A stretch of DNA of 64,000 nt from Triticum aestivum (lineage: Eukaryota; Streptophyta; Magnoliopsida; Poales; Poaceae), in contig NC_057807.1 in NCBI RefSeq assembly GCF_018294505.1, positions 140,956,747 to 141,020,746 on the forward strand. The letters are read 5' to 3'. A program made the position numbers and the translations under genes. The stretch's first letter is position 1, and each line of letters begins with the position of its first letter. Positions 9,931 through 22,655 of the stretch are shown here, in pieces. The notes beneath the pieces are model-generated. The model worked only from the letters and a program-made list of their open reading frames with translations, was not told the origin of the DNA and ran no database searches.

Positions 9931-11774
9931 TCCCCTACCCCTCGGGCCTTGTCACCGAACCGGCCCAGTGGTCCAGTCCCCGCACGGTCGTCTTCTCCTG
10001 TTCCCCGAGCCCGCCGCTACAGAGCCGCGCTCCTGCCAGACCACCTCGCTGGCATCGAAGGGGAATGGATATGGGTGATGCCCTGCCTCCCCTGCCCGCA
10101 TGGCCTCACACCCTCCTCGATGCCCCCTCCCAGATCCACTTCTCCTCCTCGCTCGCTCGATTCCAGTGATTTGGACGAAGTCAGATGCCACGGCCACCAT
10201 GACCGACCCCGTCCACACGGCCACTGCCCTCCCTGCTGGCTAGGAGCTTGTCGAGGAGCTCTGAATGCCTCCGCTACTTCGCCTGCACCAACGAGATCAA
10301 GTCCAGCACTCCTAGATCGACGTCATTGCCGTCTTCCTCAACCTTCTGCCACCGTGACATTGCCGTTCGATCCGCGCCGCCCCGAGCTCCCCTGTCATCC
10401 CCTAGGGTGCCATTGACACCGCCGTGATCTCCTCTTGCCTTTCCCTAGTTTCCCCTCTCGTTTGCTCTCGTTGGGTATTTCGCTGGGGCCGAGAACCGCC
10501 GTCTGCCATGGCCATTGCAGGGGTAGCCACTGAGGTCCTCGGATTGACCCCGTGGCACATGCCCACTCCTATGCGTGCCCATGCTCGAGCCTTGAGCTCT
10601 TCTTCCGCGCCTGCGGGGCCACTCCCTCTCTGGCTCTCCATGCCCACACACGTGCCACACCGCGTCTGTCGCGCCCGCCGTTGCCAACACGCTCGTCACA
10701 GCCACCACACCACTGTGCCCCGCGCGACGCACACCCTGGCCGCGCGTCACACTCTCACTGGCTGCGCTCGCCCCGTCTGCTGCCGCCTATCCCTACGCTC
10801 GCCCCGCTGTCGCGCCCCTGCCTCGTGCCGCCTCCTGTCGCGGCCATCTTCTGCCGGCCGCCCCCTTAGCCACGCCGGCCGCATCTCTGCCCTCGACGGT
10901 CGGCCGCTCGCCTCGCCTACTGCATTCTTCTTCCTGCTGCTATGCGCTGCTCTACCACTGGTACGCTATTGCGCCATGCTCTCGACACCGTCGTGGACAA
11001 ACATGGCGGAGGGAGTGTCAATGGAGTACGAGGAGGAGGTAGCGGAGAAGGTGTGGAGAGGCAAGAGGTCTAGGGTGGCGTCAGCTGGCTGTGGTGGAGG
11101 TGATTATGCGATAATGAGTCGGAGCGGAAGGAGAGGTCACAATTGGAAAGAATCGCAAAAAAATCATAATCCGGAGATCTCATTCCAAAAAAATGCTAAT
11201 ATGGATGGAGGGGTGATTTCCTTAAATAGGTGGAAAACATAGGAAATATTGGATGTTATCAAGGAAAGGTAAAAATTTAGAAAAGTTAGGATTTTGAACT
11301 GATTTCTTTGGAAATGGGTTTTATTTTTTTGGTAACATGATATCAGTACCTGCCCGTTTGTGACGTTTCTGATTAGGAAAGTTTGCAAATGTTAAGAAAC
11401 TATTTATTGGGAGGAAAGTTTGTGACGTGTCTATTATTTGTTTCCTAAAACAAATTTCACTAATGAGAGAAATCGATTGATTTAGATAAGTTAGGAAAGT
11501 TAGATTCAAATCTACTATTTGTTTCTTAAAAATTTGTTATTTGTTTCCTAAGACAAATTGAACCAATAAAAGGAATCGATTGATATGAATAATTTAAGGA
11601 AGTTAGATCCGTGATTTGTTATACGTTAGGAAAGTCCTAGTTATAATAAAGAGTGGAGAGAAAAATAAACCGATGGACCAGGATGTGAGGGGGTGGTGGG
11701 AGGAGAGACAAAAATAAACCAACGAAAATAAACCGTGGAGACTATTCACCAACTGCTCCATTAGGAGTAGAGAT
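9931..11774 (+). repeat. Tandem duplication, copy 1 (cut at its left by element A)
   Basis: A GC-rich half (to about 11030) followed by an AT-rich half. It aligns with 12164-13704 at roughly 95% by eye, from the phrase CGGGCCTTG.CACCGAACCGG through to CTCCATTAGGA.TAGAGAT. Copy 1 contains 222 bp (10205-10426) and 79 bp (10945-11023) that copy 2 lacks. Long open frames (for example 10424-11242) are not conserved in copy 2 and are probably non-coding. The origin is unknown; a decayed gene or a DNA transposon are both possible. Confidence 0.8.
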
Positions 11775-12163
11775 AAAAACAAGCCCAATTCAAATTGAAA
11801 ATAAAGTCAAATAAATTATTTCGTCAAACAGTAAAACTAAAATGTTCACCATATTCTATAAATTCCACTGATCTTTGACATGTTGAGCCCAACATTATTT
11901 GACCCAAAAATTAAATCTTATCAAATTAATAAGAGGTCCAACAGTAGTTAAAATAACCAATTAAATATAAACCTAATTTTACGTATTTCCTTTTGGCCCC
12001 AAACTTTTTGTGCCACCTAAAAATATTGTGCTTGAATTGTGTGCATAGTTTCACAATTAACAAAATCCATTTAGTTGATATAAGAATAAATAGAAAACGG
12101 TGTTAAAAAGGAGAAATGGATCAGAATACATTAAAAACCAAAAGGATGATGAAAAAGGGGATT
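11775..12163. other. AT-rich spacer between the duplication copies
   Basis: 389 bp of AT-rich sequence with no ORF, repeat or recognisable signal. It may be part of the duplicated unit whose partner copy was lost at either edge. Confidence 0.6.
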
Positions 12164-13704
12164 CCCCCTACCCCCCGGGCCTTGCCACCGAACCGGCCCA
12201 GTGGTCCAGTCCCCGCATGGTCGTCTTCTCCTGTTCCCCGAGCCCGTCGCTACAGAGCCGGGCTCCCGCCCGACCACCTCGCCGGCATCGAAGGGGAATG
12301 GATAAGGATGACGCCCTGCCTCCCCTGCCCCCATGGCCTCACTCCTCCTCGATGCCCCCTCCCAGATCCACTTCTCCTCCTCGCTCACTCGATCCCGGTG
12401 ATCAGGACGAAGTCAGATGCCATGGCCACCATGACCATCTCCTCTTGCCTTTCCCAAGTTTCCCCTCTCGTTTGCTCTCATTAGGTATTTCGCTGTGGCC
12501 GAGAACCGTCGTCCACCATGGCCATTGCAGGGGTAGCCACTGAGCTCCTCGGATTGACACCGTAGCACATGGCCGCTCCTATGCGCGCCCATGCCCGAGC
12601 CGTCAGCTCTTCTTCCGCACCCGCGGGGCCACTCCCTCTCTGGCTCTCCATGCCCATGCACGTGCCACACCGCGTCAGTCGCGCCCGCCGTTGCCATCAC
12701 GCTCGCCACAGCCACCGCACCACTGTGCCCCGCGTGACGCACACCCTGGCCGCACGTCACATCTCGCTGGCTGTGCTCGCCCCGTCTGATGCCGCCTATC
12801 CCTTCGCTCGCCCCGCTGTCGCGCCCCTGCCTCGCGCCGCCTCCAGCCACAGCCATCTTCTGCCGACCGCCCCCTCAGCCACGCTGGCCGCGTCTCTGCC
12901 CTCCACCGTCGGTTGCTCACCTCGCCTGCCGGGTGCTTCTTCCTGCTGCTATGGAGTACGAGGAGGAGGTGGGGGAGGAGGCGTGGAGAGGCAAGAGGTC
13001 TAGGGTGGCGTCAGCTGGCTGTGGTGGAGGTGATTATGCGAGAATGAGCCGGAGCAGAAGGAGAGGTCACAATTGGAAAGAATCGCAAAAAAATCATAAC
13101 CCGGAGATCTCATCCCAAAAAAATGCTAATATCGACAGAGGGGTGATTTCCTTCAATAGGTGGAAAACATAGGAAATATTGGATGTTATCAAGGAAAGGT
13201 AAAAATTTAGAAAAGTTAGGATTTTGAACTGATTTCTTTGGAAAAGGGTTTTATTTTTTGGTAACATGATATCAGTACCTGCCCGTTTGTGACGTTTCTG
13301 ATTAGGAAAGTTTTCAAATGTTAAGAAACTATTTATTGGGAGGAAAGTTTGTTACGTGTCTGTTATTTGTTTCCTAAAACAAAATTCACTAATGAGAGAA
13401 ATCGATTGATTTAGATAAGTTTGGAAAGTTAGATTCAAATCTATTATTTGTTTATTAAAAATTTGTTATTTGTTTCCTAAGACAAATTGAACCAATAAAA
13501 GGAATCGATTGATATGAATAATTTAAGGAAGTTAGATCCGTGATTTGTTATATGTTAGGAAAGTCTTGGTTGTACTAAAGAGTGGAGAGAAAAATAAACC
13601 GATGGACCAGGATGGGAGGGGGTGGTGGGACAAGAGACGAAAAAAACCCAGCGAAAGTAAACCGTGGAGACTATTCACCAACTGCTCCATTAGGATTAGA
13701 GATT
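12164..13704 (+). repeat. Tandem duplication, copy 2 (cut at its right by element D)
   Basis: Same order of blocks as copy 1, offset by 2233 bp at the left edge. It ends abruptly at TTAGGATTAGAGAT, where copy 1 continues into AAAAACAAGCCC and copy 2 meets element D. Confidence 0.8.
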
Positions 13705-16700
13705 ATCGCATAATACCATAAACCTCAACCATCTTCGGTATCCTCGATACCACTGTGATCCTCTCGCGATCACATATGAATCAACCACTTCTTTCCATCA
13801 TTGAATCAGGGTTGTTATTAATAAGGTTATTATTACTATTGACCAATAGTGTGACCTTGACCTACTATGAACTGAGCCCTTTTCTGCGGGCGCGGCTATC
13901 TATAGATTATACACACTCTACAGAGGTTAGCACAATGTACCGACACCACAGAACCCAAGGCCTCGTTCTCCCATTCGGGTGGACCAACAGTGTTCCGACA
14001 AAACTGATCTATTGCCATGACACTCTCCCGGTGTAACGCCCCGAGACCGACGCTCCAGAAGACTTCCAGCTATTTCGAGTTTTGTCGTGTGATTTGTTTT
14101 GTTTGTGCATTCATCATGCCATCTCTTGCATTGCATCATGTCATCATGCCAGCATGTCATTTAATTTTTTAAAACCTCAACTAAATAAATTGCATATATC
14201 TTTTGATCTATTTAAATCGAGGGAATTCACATGGTGATTTCTCTTTATAACATATCCTCCCAATATTAGGGAGCTATATTAAATATTTCTTTAATTTGGA
14301 AATCACCATAATACACTTGCAATTTATCCCAATGCCTTTGTTATCTTAATTCTTGGTCTCCAACCTTGCCATATATTCTTTCATCATATTCTGGAGCTCC
14401 ACCAAAAATCCAAACATTTTTGGACCTTCCCAACCCTCACTTCCTATTCAAATCATTTGAATTTAAATCAAATGAGTTTGGATTTAAATCTCTCAATCAT
14501 GGCCTTTTCTATTTTCTCGGAACATGCACATTTTTGTGAGTCCGGGAAAATTATCCGCGTGTCCAACTTCTTCCCCAACACCTCCTTCCTTCTTCTTTTC
14601 TTCTTTGTTATTTTCTGTTTTAGAAAATAAGAGAGAGGGAGAAGAGAGCCCAGCAACCTAGCAGGCCATCTAGGCGCACCTAACCCTCCTAAACCCTAGC
14701 CAGAACCCCCTGCCCGATCCCCTCAGCATCTCTCCCTCGATCCCTCCTCCTCATTCCCTCGTGCCGCCACCACGCATCACACGCATCGCACCAGGGAGAG
14801 GAGATCCCCACGCTCCTCCCTCCTCTCGCTCGCTACCTCATCCCGCACCTCCACCTCGTCCTCGTTGACCCGCGCCACCGGAGCCCAGCAGATCGACGAC
14901 CGCTCCCTCCTCTGCAAGCCGCCGTCGTGCCCCGCGGCCCCTCCTGCAAGCTATCGCTGTCGCTACTCTACTTCAGGTCGAGCAGAAGAGGACGCTCGCG
15001 TCCCTGACTCGCCTTGGTTCCCCCCGGATCCCGTCGTCCCCGTCAACCACGTGTCGCTGAAGGTCGCCTTCGCGCCAAGTTCGCCGCTGCCCAGCTCGAT
15101 CCCCTGCTCGCATTGGCCTCCTGCCGCTCCCCACGACAACCTCACCGCGCCTCCTGCCCCGCCAGCTTCTTCTCTGCTTGAGGAGCCCCAGCAGCCACGC
15201 ATGGCTGCTCCTCGCCTGCGTCGCTGCCTTCCCTCGCGCTGCTGCTCCTCTGCTTCGTCCTCTGCCACCTGCAGCGTGCGTGACCAAGCTGCCCCTGCCT
15301 TGTTCAACCACCGGAACCGCGCCAAGTCGTTGCCTCTTTGCATCTACGCTGTGTTGCCATGGACGCATGCAACCCTGGAATCAATCCCAAGCGTCAAGTA
15401 CCAGGACACTACGGAAACCTGAATCGCCAAGACCGGACCCGTCAAGTACCCCTTCGGATTCGTCAAGACCCTCATGTACGACTACACCCGGTGATGCGTC
15501 AAGTACCTCTACCGTCGACCCCGTGGGCGTCAAGTTCCTCTATGAAACGTGTACCACTACACCCAAGTTCCACTACAAGATGTGCCACTATCGTCATCGT
15601 GTACCTCTACTTCCACTATCGTCGCGAGAACGACTACTTCCACTACCGTCGAACTCGATCCGCCCCAAAACGCACGCTTCAAAGGTATAATCTCGAGACG
15701 ATCACGACCATGAACGAATGCTTTGTTGTATGAGATGCCTGTGTTTGCACCGTGATCGAATTGTCATTGCAAGTTCCTCCTTGTTTGCCATGCAGTCGAC
15801 CCGTGAGAACCCGGTAACCGGGATTACCCCACCATCTTTTGCATGTTCCGCACATCCGCACACTTGCTCTTTTGCACCGGTATCTCAATGAGTTGTCGGA
15901 TCATCGGAATGTTGTCGTGGCACCATTTCCGTTGTAGTTGTCGTGGCACCCCTTTTGTTCCGCCACGGTGACAAATGCTTCATAACATGCTTATGTCAAT
16001 GTTTTCATAAAAAATGCATATAACTTGCATATGTCATCCGCATCATGATAGCAACAATTAAAATGTTTAAAAATTGTGTTTGCATTAAATTGCTAAATGA
16101 CATGAGGATTTTCCGAAATTGTTGTTTGTGTTTCCGGCCTCATTTAAACTTGCCTAAATAGGTAGTTTAATTATGCTTCACCCCTTGCCATGTTTAAAAA
16201 CATTTAATATTGTTGGGTACATAACCGAGCGAGAACTAAATAATTGATGTGGTGTTTCGGCAATATGCAACTTGTTGCATATTGAGCTCCATTTAATTTG
16301 TAGCATTGTTTGCGCACTTTGCCATGCCATGCCTCATTAAACCGGACATGCATCATACTTGGTTGTGCATCATGCCATGTTTATGTGATGGTTGTTTACT
16401 ATGTCGTTTGCTTCTTTCCGGTTGCGCTTCTCCTTGATAGTTCCGGTTACGTTGCGATTGTGAGGATCCGTTCGTTCGACTACGTTTGTTTGTCTTCTTC
16501 ATGGACTCATTCTTCTTCCTAGCGAGATTTCAGGCAAGATGACCATTACCCTCGATATCACTTCTATCTTTGCTTGCTAGTTGCTTCATTCTATCGCTAT
16601 GTTGTGCTACCTATCACTTGTTTACCATGCCTCCCATATTGCCATGTCAGCCTCTAAACTTTTCACCCTTCCTAGCAAACCGTTGTTTGGCTATGTTACC

Positions 16701-19700
16701 GCTTTGCTCAGCCCCTCTTATAATGTTGTTAGTTGCAGGTGAAGTTGAAGATTGCTCCATGATGGACAGGATTATGTTGGGATATCACAATATCTCTTAT
16801 TTAATAATGCATCTATATACTTGGTAAAGGGTGGAAGGCTCGGCCTTACGCCTGGTGTTTTGTTCCACTCTTGTCGGCCTAATTTCCGTCATACCGGTGT
16901 TATGTTCCTTGATTTTGCATTCCTTATGTGGTTGGGTGATTTATGGGACCCCCTTGACAGTTCTCTTTGAATAAAACTCCTCCAGCAAGGCCCAACCTTG
17001 GTTTTAACATTTGTCACCTAAGCCTTTTTCCCTTGGGTTCTGCAGACTCAGGGGTCATCTTTATTTTACCCCCCCCCCCGGGCCAGTGCTCGTCTGAGTG
17101 TTGGTCCAAACTAGAGCACCGTGCGGGACCGTCCCTTGGCAACTTGGGTTATGTTGGTACCTGTACGCTTAGCTTATCCGGTGTGCCCTGAGAACGAGAC
17201 ATGTGCAGCTCCTATCGGGATTTGTCGGCACATCAGGCGGTCTTGCCGATCTTGTTTTACCATTATCGAAATGTCTTGTAAACCGGGATTTCGAGACTGA
17301 TCGGGTCTTCCTGGGAGAAGGAATATCCTTCGGTGACCGTGAGAGCTTGTGATGGGCTAAGTTGGGACACCCCTACTGGGTATTATCTTTCAAAAGCCGT
17401 GCCCGCGGTTATGTGGCAGATGGAAATTTGTTAATATCCGGTTGTAGAGAACTTGACACTTGACTTAATTAAAACGCATCAACCGCGTGTGTAGCCGTGA
17501 TGGTCTCTTTTCGGCAGAGTCCGAGAAGTGAACGCGGTCTTTGTGTTATGATTGTGCATAAGTAGTTTCAGGATCACTTGTTGATCACTTCTAGCTTCTC
17601 GACCGTTCCGTTGCTTCTATTCTCGCTCTTATTTGCGTATGTTAGCCACCATATTTGCTTAGTGCTTGTTGCAACTCCACCTCATTACTACTTCCTACCC
17701 ATAAGCTTAAATAGTCTTGATCTCGCGGATTTTGAGATTGCTGAGTCCTTGTGACTCACCAGATACTATCACAACAGTTGCAGGTGCCGATGATACCGGT
17801 GCAGGTGATGCAACCAAGCTTAGATGGGAGCTCAACGAAGATCTTGGTTGTTGTTGTGTTTCGTTTCATGTTGATCAGTAGTGGAGCCCAGTTGGGACGA
17901 TCGGGGATCTAGCAGTTGGGTTATCTTATTTTCTTTTGGCTTCGTCCGTAGTCGGACTATGTGTGTACTCTGAATGATGTATGATTTATTTAAGTACTTG
18001 TGTGAAGTAGCGATTGTAAGCCAACTCTTTATCCCAGTCTTGTTCATTACATGGGATTGTGTGAAGATGACCCTTCTTGCGACAAAACCACAATCCGGTT
18101 ATGCATCTAAGTTGTGCTTCGACACGTGGGAGATATAGCCGCATCGTGGGTGTTACACCCGGCCACTCCGACAAACTCCCCTCCGACAAACTCGTGACAT
18201 CCAACGGCCATCGTCATGGCAAAACAAAATAGTCCCAAACAGGGACAAGCCGGGTACAACAAACATGCATACAAGGCTTATGTCCGCCTACCTGATTAGG
18301 GTAGTGTGCGCCCATAACCAGCCCTAGTTGGAGGCACCGGCGAGAGGCATGATAATAGACCGCATTAGGGCCTTCCCATAAAGGTAAATGTGGCTTCACC
18401 GGTCAGTTCGATTTCAATGGCACTATGACTCAGCCAACAGGTGTTCAAGTTCAATTAATGTCCGGTTAAACTTGAATCCAATAGATGCTGAGTCATAATA
18501 TGATGTAATAATAATGCACATGAGTATGATATTAACATAAGCATGGAGGAGCAACATAACCATATGAATCACTAGTGTCAATAATAACGCAACACTTAGA
18601 CTACTAGATGCAGATGAGCATGACATCATGATCATATATAACACATGTACTTTCATAACAGACGATAATAATGCATCGAAGAACATCACTATCACCAACA
18701 TGTACTACCAACCAACATGACCTAAGATAATAATACCAGCAAGTAGCACATACTAACAAGGTGCATAAGGGCATATCATGAAGATGAACATGGATCCACA
18801 AGCATAACTGAAACAACAATAGCAGTAGTTAAAGGAGCAAACATTTATTAAATATTCAAGTGGAAACCATGGCTACTGCAAATCCATCATGCAAGTGGCT
18901 GTGGTGGCTTGCCTGGAGTTGAAGAATACTCCGGGAAGAAGTGCGGTGAAGTCGCACAATGATTCGCCGGAACGCTTCTCTCTCAGAGGGGGCCAGATTA
19001 GGGCAAGGGCATAAAGGTCATTTTCACAGTGGGAACACCTAGATAAAATGATACCAACAGATAGAGCTCGACGAGACTAAGAAGCAGGCGTTGGATTCAC
19101 CTCAAACGAAGCTACGGTCGCGAAGATATGAGAGGTTGAACATGGGGGACCAATCTATAAAAAGTTTCCCCACAAATAGGCCCCTGGCTGAAAAACAGAA
19201 AGCGCACTTTAGAATGAATACGCCTTCTGTACAGGAAAGCGTTTTTGCACCCGAAGAAGAACAGAAGTACGCTTTCACTAAGCGAAAACGTATTTGAGGA
19301 AGTACGTTTCCACTTATCTGACTGGATAAGGTATGGAGAGGCTGACATGTGGGGTCCGTAGGGAGATGGGGCCCACCTGGCCAGCTGGGCAGGGCGTCGT
19401 CTTCCTCCTGCTGCTCCCTCGACAGGAAACAGAGAAGGGGGCGAGGCAGAGCACTGCTGGCGGCCCAGGCGACTCCGACCATCTCCGGTCAAGGCGATGG
19501 CACCAGCGGCCTCAGCGTGGAGCACCGCATCCATCCAGGGCATATGCGGACGTCGGGGAACGCGAGGGCTATGTTGGCCAGCAGACCGCAAGAAGAACAA
19601 AGCAGCATGGCTGGTGATGGCCCTGGCGGCTCTGGTGGTCACAGGCCGAGCGGGCGGTACCAACAAGCTTGGGGAGGTGCTGCTCCCGCCTGGAGCAGCA

Positions 19701-21563
19701 GCAGGCGCCGGGAAGGGACGTGGCCACGGCACCGCGCGGTGGCAGAGGGCATGGGCGGTGGCAGTCGAGGGGCGGCGGCCTGAGGCACTCCAGCGACGAA
19801 CAGAGGGGCTGGAGAGGGTCACCGGATTGTGGGTGAGCTGCTGGTAAGGAGTAGAGGTGGAGTGGAAGCTTGGGCTCGCCGAAATCGAACAAAGACCGAG
19901 GCGGCCATGGCGATCGACGGCGAACAGAGAAGAGGTGGAGGAGCTCCAGTGGACTTGGAGGGCCGAGGAGAGGGCGACGAGGTGCGGAGGAGGTCGGGCA
20001 CTCCCTATATAGCCGCGGGGAGGCTTTGGAGGGCTCGGGAGCGCTCACGCACCGCAACAATGGAGGTGGGGGCGATGGTTAGGTCATGGGCATGGCTGCA
20101 GGCTCTCTAGAACGACGAAACAGGAGAGGGGCCGGGCAGAGGACGATGCGGGCAATTATGAGGAAGCTCTAGGACAAGGAGATGCATCGAGACAAGTAGG
20201 AAGAGCGCGGCTATAGGGCACGCGGTCAGCCAGAGCGTGAGATTGAGCTTGTCTGCCCCGTGGTCACCGCGTGAACACAGTTCTAGCCCATGCTCTGAGA
20301 ATCCAGACCTTGTCTTGGAGGTAGACCATTCTACCCTTAGTTCAAATGAAGAAAGAAATGAGTCCAGGGGCAAAGAAGAGATTTGCAGGTGGATCCAACT
20401 CAAATGAACAACAAAGTGTTTGTGCTGCAAGGAGACAAACACAGGAAGGGATACATGTTGAGCTTTGGCATGGCTTGATCACATGCTAAAGCCACTGTGA
20501 TGGCACAATATCAGACGATATGGAGGATTCTAGAGGGTACTTGCTGTAGAAAGGGCCCTACTGGTCAGAATTGGAAAACATGAATTAGCACTCACATAAC
20601 TAAGTGACATGAGCTGAAAATTTGAGGAGATGAGTTATTTGATGATATGAAGTTGCTGTAAAAGTTTCGTGCCATTTGGATACCAAAATGGCACTTGCTT
20701 CACAAAGCTTCGTTCTGGACAGAAACTTGGAAAAATTGCACAGGGAAAATGGATAGATGAGATGAGCCACAACTTGGTGGAGAGAGTTCATATCGATAGG
20801 AGAATGGCCTGGTAAATTTTCAGCCATAATGAAGCAATATAAAATATAGTTTCTTCACAAACTGAAATTCTGACCAGAAACCAATATTTGATGGTGAGCT
20901 CACATGGAGAGGTGTCATGAGCTCAAATTTGGAGGAGAGCTATGATTTGATCGTATGAGGGATGTGGAAAAGTTTCAACTCATTTGGATATTCCTAGCTT
21001 GCACCTCCTTAACAAAATTCCTTTCTAGACAGAAAATAGCTGCAAAATAAATACTAGGCAAATTGAGTTGAAATTTGGCATGAGGCAATGGTATGGACAG
21101 TAAAAGGTGTCCAAAAAGTTTGGGGTCAATCAAGAAAAGATAAATAACACTTCCTTCACAAAGTACCATTTACGGCAGAATTGGAAAAGAATTATTTGAG
21201 GATTATTTTTGAACATGGCAATGCAAAGTTTTGCCATATTTGAGGAAGATATGACGCAAACAATTTATGAGAATCATTTGGGAATTTTTAGAATGACAGA
21301 AAGGTGGGTTGCTTCACAACCTGGGGCAAATAGGATGACTCCTTTAATAAAGGTATATTTCGAATAAAAAGAATATTGGGATTTGGGCTAGGATGAAAAT
21401 GACATGATCTAGGGATGGTTTAGAGGATGACAAGCCACTATGGAACCTAGGAAGACATGATCTTCCCAAGTTTTTGGATCACAGAGCCACGGAAAAGCAA
21501 ATCAAAACAATAATCCAAGGGAAATCAAAAGAAAAAGAAAAAGCCAAAATCCAGGGTGTTACA
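13705..21563 (-). mobile_element. Element D: truncated LTR retrotransposon, reverse orientation
   Basis: The right end on the minus strand reads TGTAACACCCTGGATTTTGG, an LTR start. Reading leftwards, the LTR is AT-rich to about 20450, then GC-rich with a leader-like zone to about 19330, then passes into non-coding interior (13705-14031 and 18158-about 19000). The interior parts on both sides of the nested solo LTR join precisely at the CCCGG duplication. No gag or pol is visible, and the left part with the second LTR is missing. D ends directly against the acidic 3' end of the gag of element G at 21564, so it inserted in that gene. Long frames at 19112-19822 and 19349-19783 lie in the GC-rich LTR and overlap each other, so I do not call them genes. 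Confidence 0.6.
14032..18157 (+). mobile_element. 4.1 kb solo LTR, Sukkula/LARD-like
   Basis: It runs from TGTAACGCCCCGAGACCGAC to GTGGGTGTTACA and is flanked on both sides by the 5-bp repeat CCCGG (14027-14031 and 18158-18162). Start motif and 4126 bp length fit the giant LTRs of Sukkula-type LARD elements of Triticeae (from memory). There is no primer site, interior or second LTR, so it is the product of LTR-LTR recombination that removed the rest. A C/T-rich then GC-rich zone (about 14600-15300) resembles the leader region. ORFs inside, such as 14865-15422, have no recognisable motif. Confidence 0.88.
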
Positions 21564-22482
21564 AAAATGAAGATGACAGTGATGAAGAAGATGGCAAGAC
21601 CAATGAATAGGAGTTTCAGAAAGCTACTGAGGCAATGTGCATTGACGGGGGTGCGTCCCTGCACTCCTCTCACCGCCAGCTCAAGCAGTGGGCACGTGAG
21701 GTTAATGCGGCAGAACCAGTAGCGAGCAGTCGAGAACCACTTAGGTGGCCCCGCGTGCCCATCATCTTTGACATTGAGGATCATCCAGATCATACTACTA
21801 TGGTTGGGTGCTTGCCGTTGTTGGTTTCTCCAACGATCCGCAACTTCAAGGTCACTAAGATGCTGGTTGACGGCGGGGCAGGGTTGAATTTAATTTCCCC
21901 TAGCATGCTCAAGAGACTCCAAATTCTTGATGAAGACCTGAAGAAGACTGGCACTTTCTAGGGGATTAACCAAGGGAGGAGCCAGCCGAAGGGAAAGATT
22001 ACCTTGCCGGTAACATTTTGCGGGGAAAAAAACTTCAGGACTAAGAAGATTGTGTTCGACGTCATTGAGCTTCCCCTACTGTTCAATGGGATTCTTGGCC
22101 ATCCTATGCTGGCCAAGTTCATGGCAGCATCCCATTACGCATACAACACTCTGAAGATGCCTAGTCCCATGGGGGGCATTTCCATCTCCTCGAATAAGAA
22201 GGATGCAATCATCTGTGTGGACAAGATGTATAGAGATGCGGTCGCAACAGAGGCCATTAAGGCCTCGGCTCCCACCAAGGAAGAGTAGAAGATTAAAAAA
22301 GCTGGCAAGAACACCGGCAAGGACCCCAGGAAGCGCATCTCTTCAGAGTGCGCTGCACCCGGCACCGACTTGCTGGAGAGTTCAGCTAGGAAAAGATCCA
22401 AGGTTGCCCCTCTAGAAACCAAGAAGGTTCCGGCAAGATAGGATGGTGCCGATGGTACTTTCACCATTAGTGCCACTCTTGT
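21564..22482 (+). pseudogene. Element G gag C-terminus and retropepsin-like protease
   Basis: The reading frame starts in an acidic gag tail (DSDEEDGK) cut on the left by element D and runs into CIDGGASLHSSHRQLK. The aspartic protease active site is LVDGGAGLNLIS near 21864-21900. The DGG form is usual in Tat-lineage Gypsy elements in place of DTG/DSG. The flap and hydrophobic ILGHPMLAKF block follow. In-frame TAG stops occur at about 21607, 21959-21961, 22286-22288 and 22439, so no full protein can be made. The frame runs into FTISATLVGP and then meets element H at about 22483. Confidence 0.75.
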
Positions 22483-22483
22483 A

Positions 22484-22655
22484 GGGCCCTTGCCCATGCT
22501 AAAGTGCACTGGGGCAAGATGGACGCTAAGAAGCTTGTAACGGACGCTCCACCGCCGGGCAGGGAGTATTGCAAACCCGAGATGTATTATGAGAACGTCC
22601 TGAAGGGTGCCCGCCTTATAGCGGGTGAATGCTCCAAAGATGTAATTTTTGAGTA
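22484..22655 (+). pseudogene. 3' end of the PF04195-type ORF of element H
   Basis: The plus-strand frame reads AKVHWGKMDAKKLV... to KDVIFE and a TAA stop. It matches residue for residue, with substitutions, the last 50 residues of the corresponding ORF of element C (AKVHWGKLDVEKLV... to KDTILE). Everything upstream was lost at the junction with element G. The role of this accessory ORF is unknown. Confidence 0.75.

Noticed and set aside
10424..11242. 272-codon plus-strand open frame that could look like a gene
   Set aside because: The paralogous copy at 12164-13704 has deletions of 222 and 79 bp and frame changes that destroy it; composition alone explains the openness.
14865..15422. 185-codon frame in the solo LTR
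   Set aside because: Inside the C-rich leader-like zone of an LTR with clean target duplication; no motif, Pro/Ser-rich.
19112..19822. 236-codon minus-strand frame
   Set aside because: Sits in the GC-rich part of the LTR of element D, overlaps several frames on the other strand and shows no domain.
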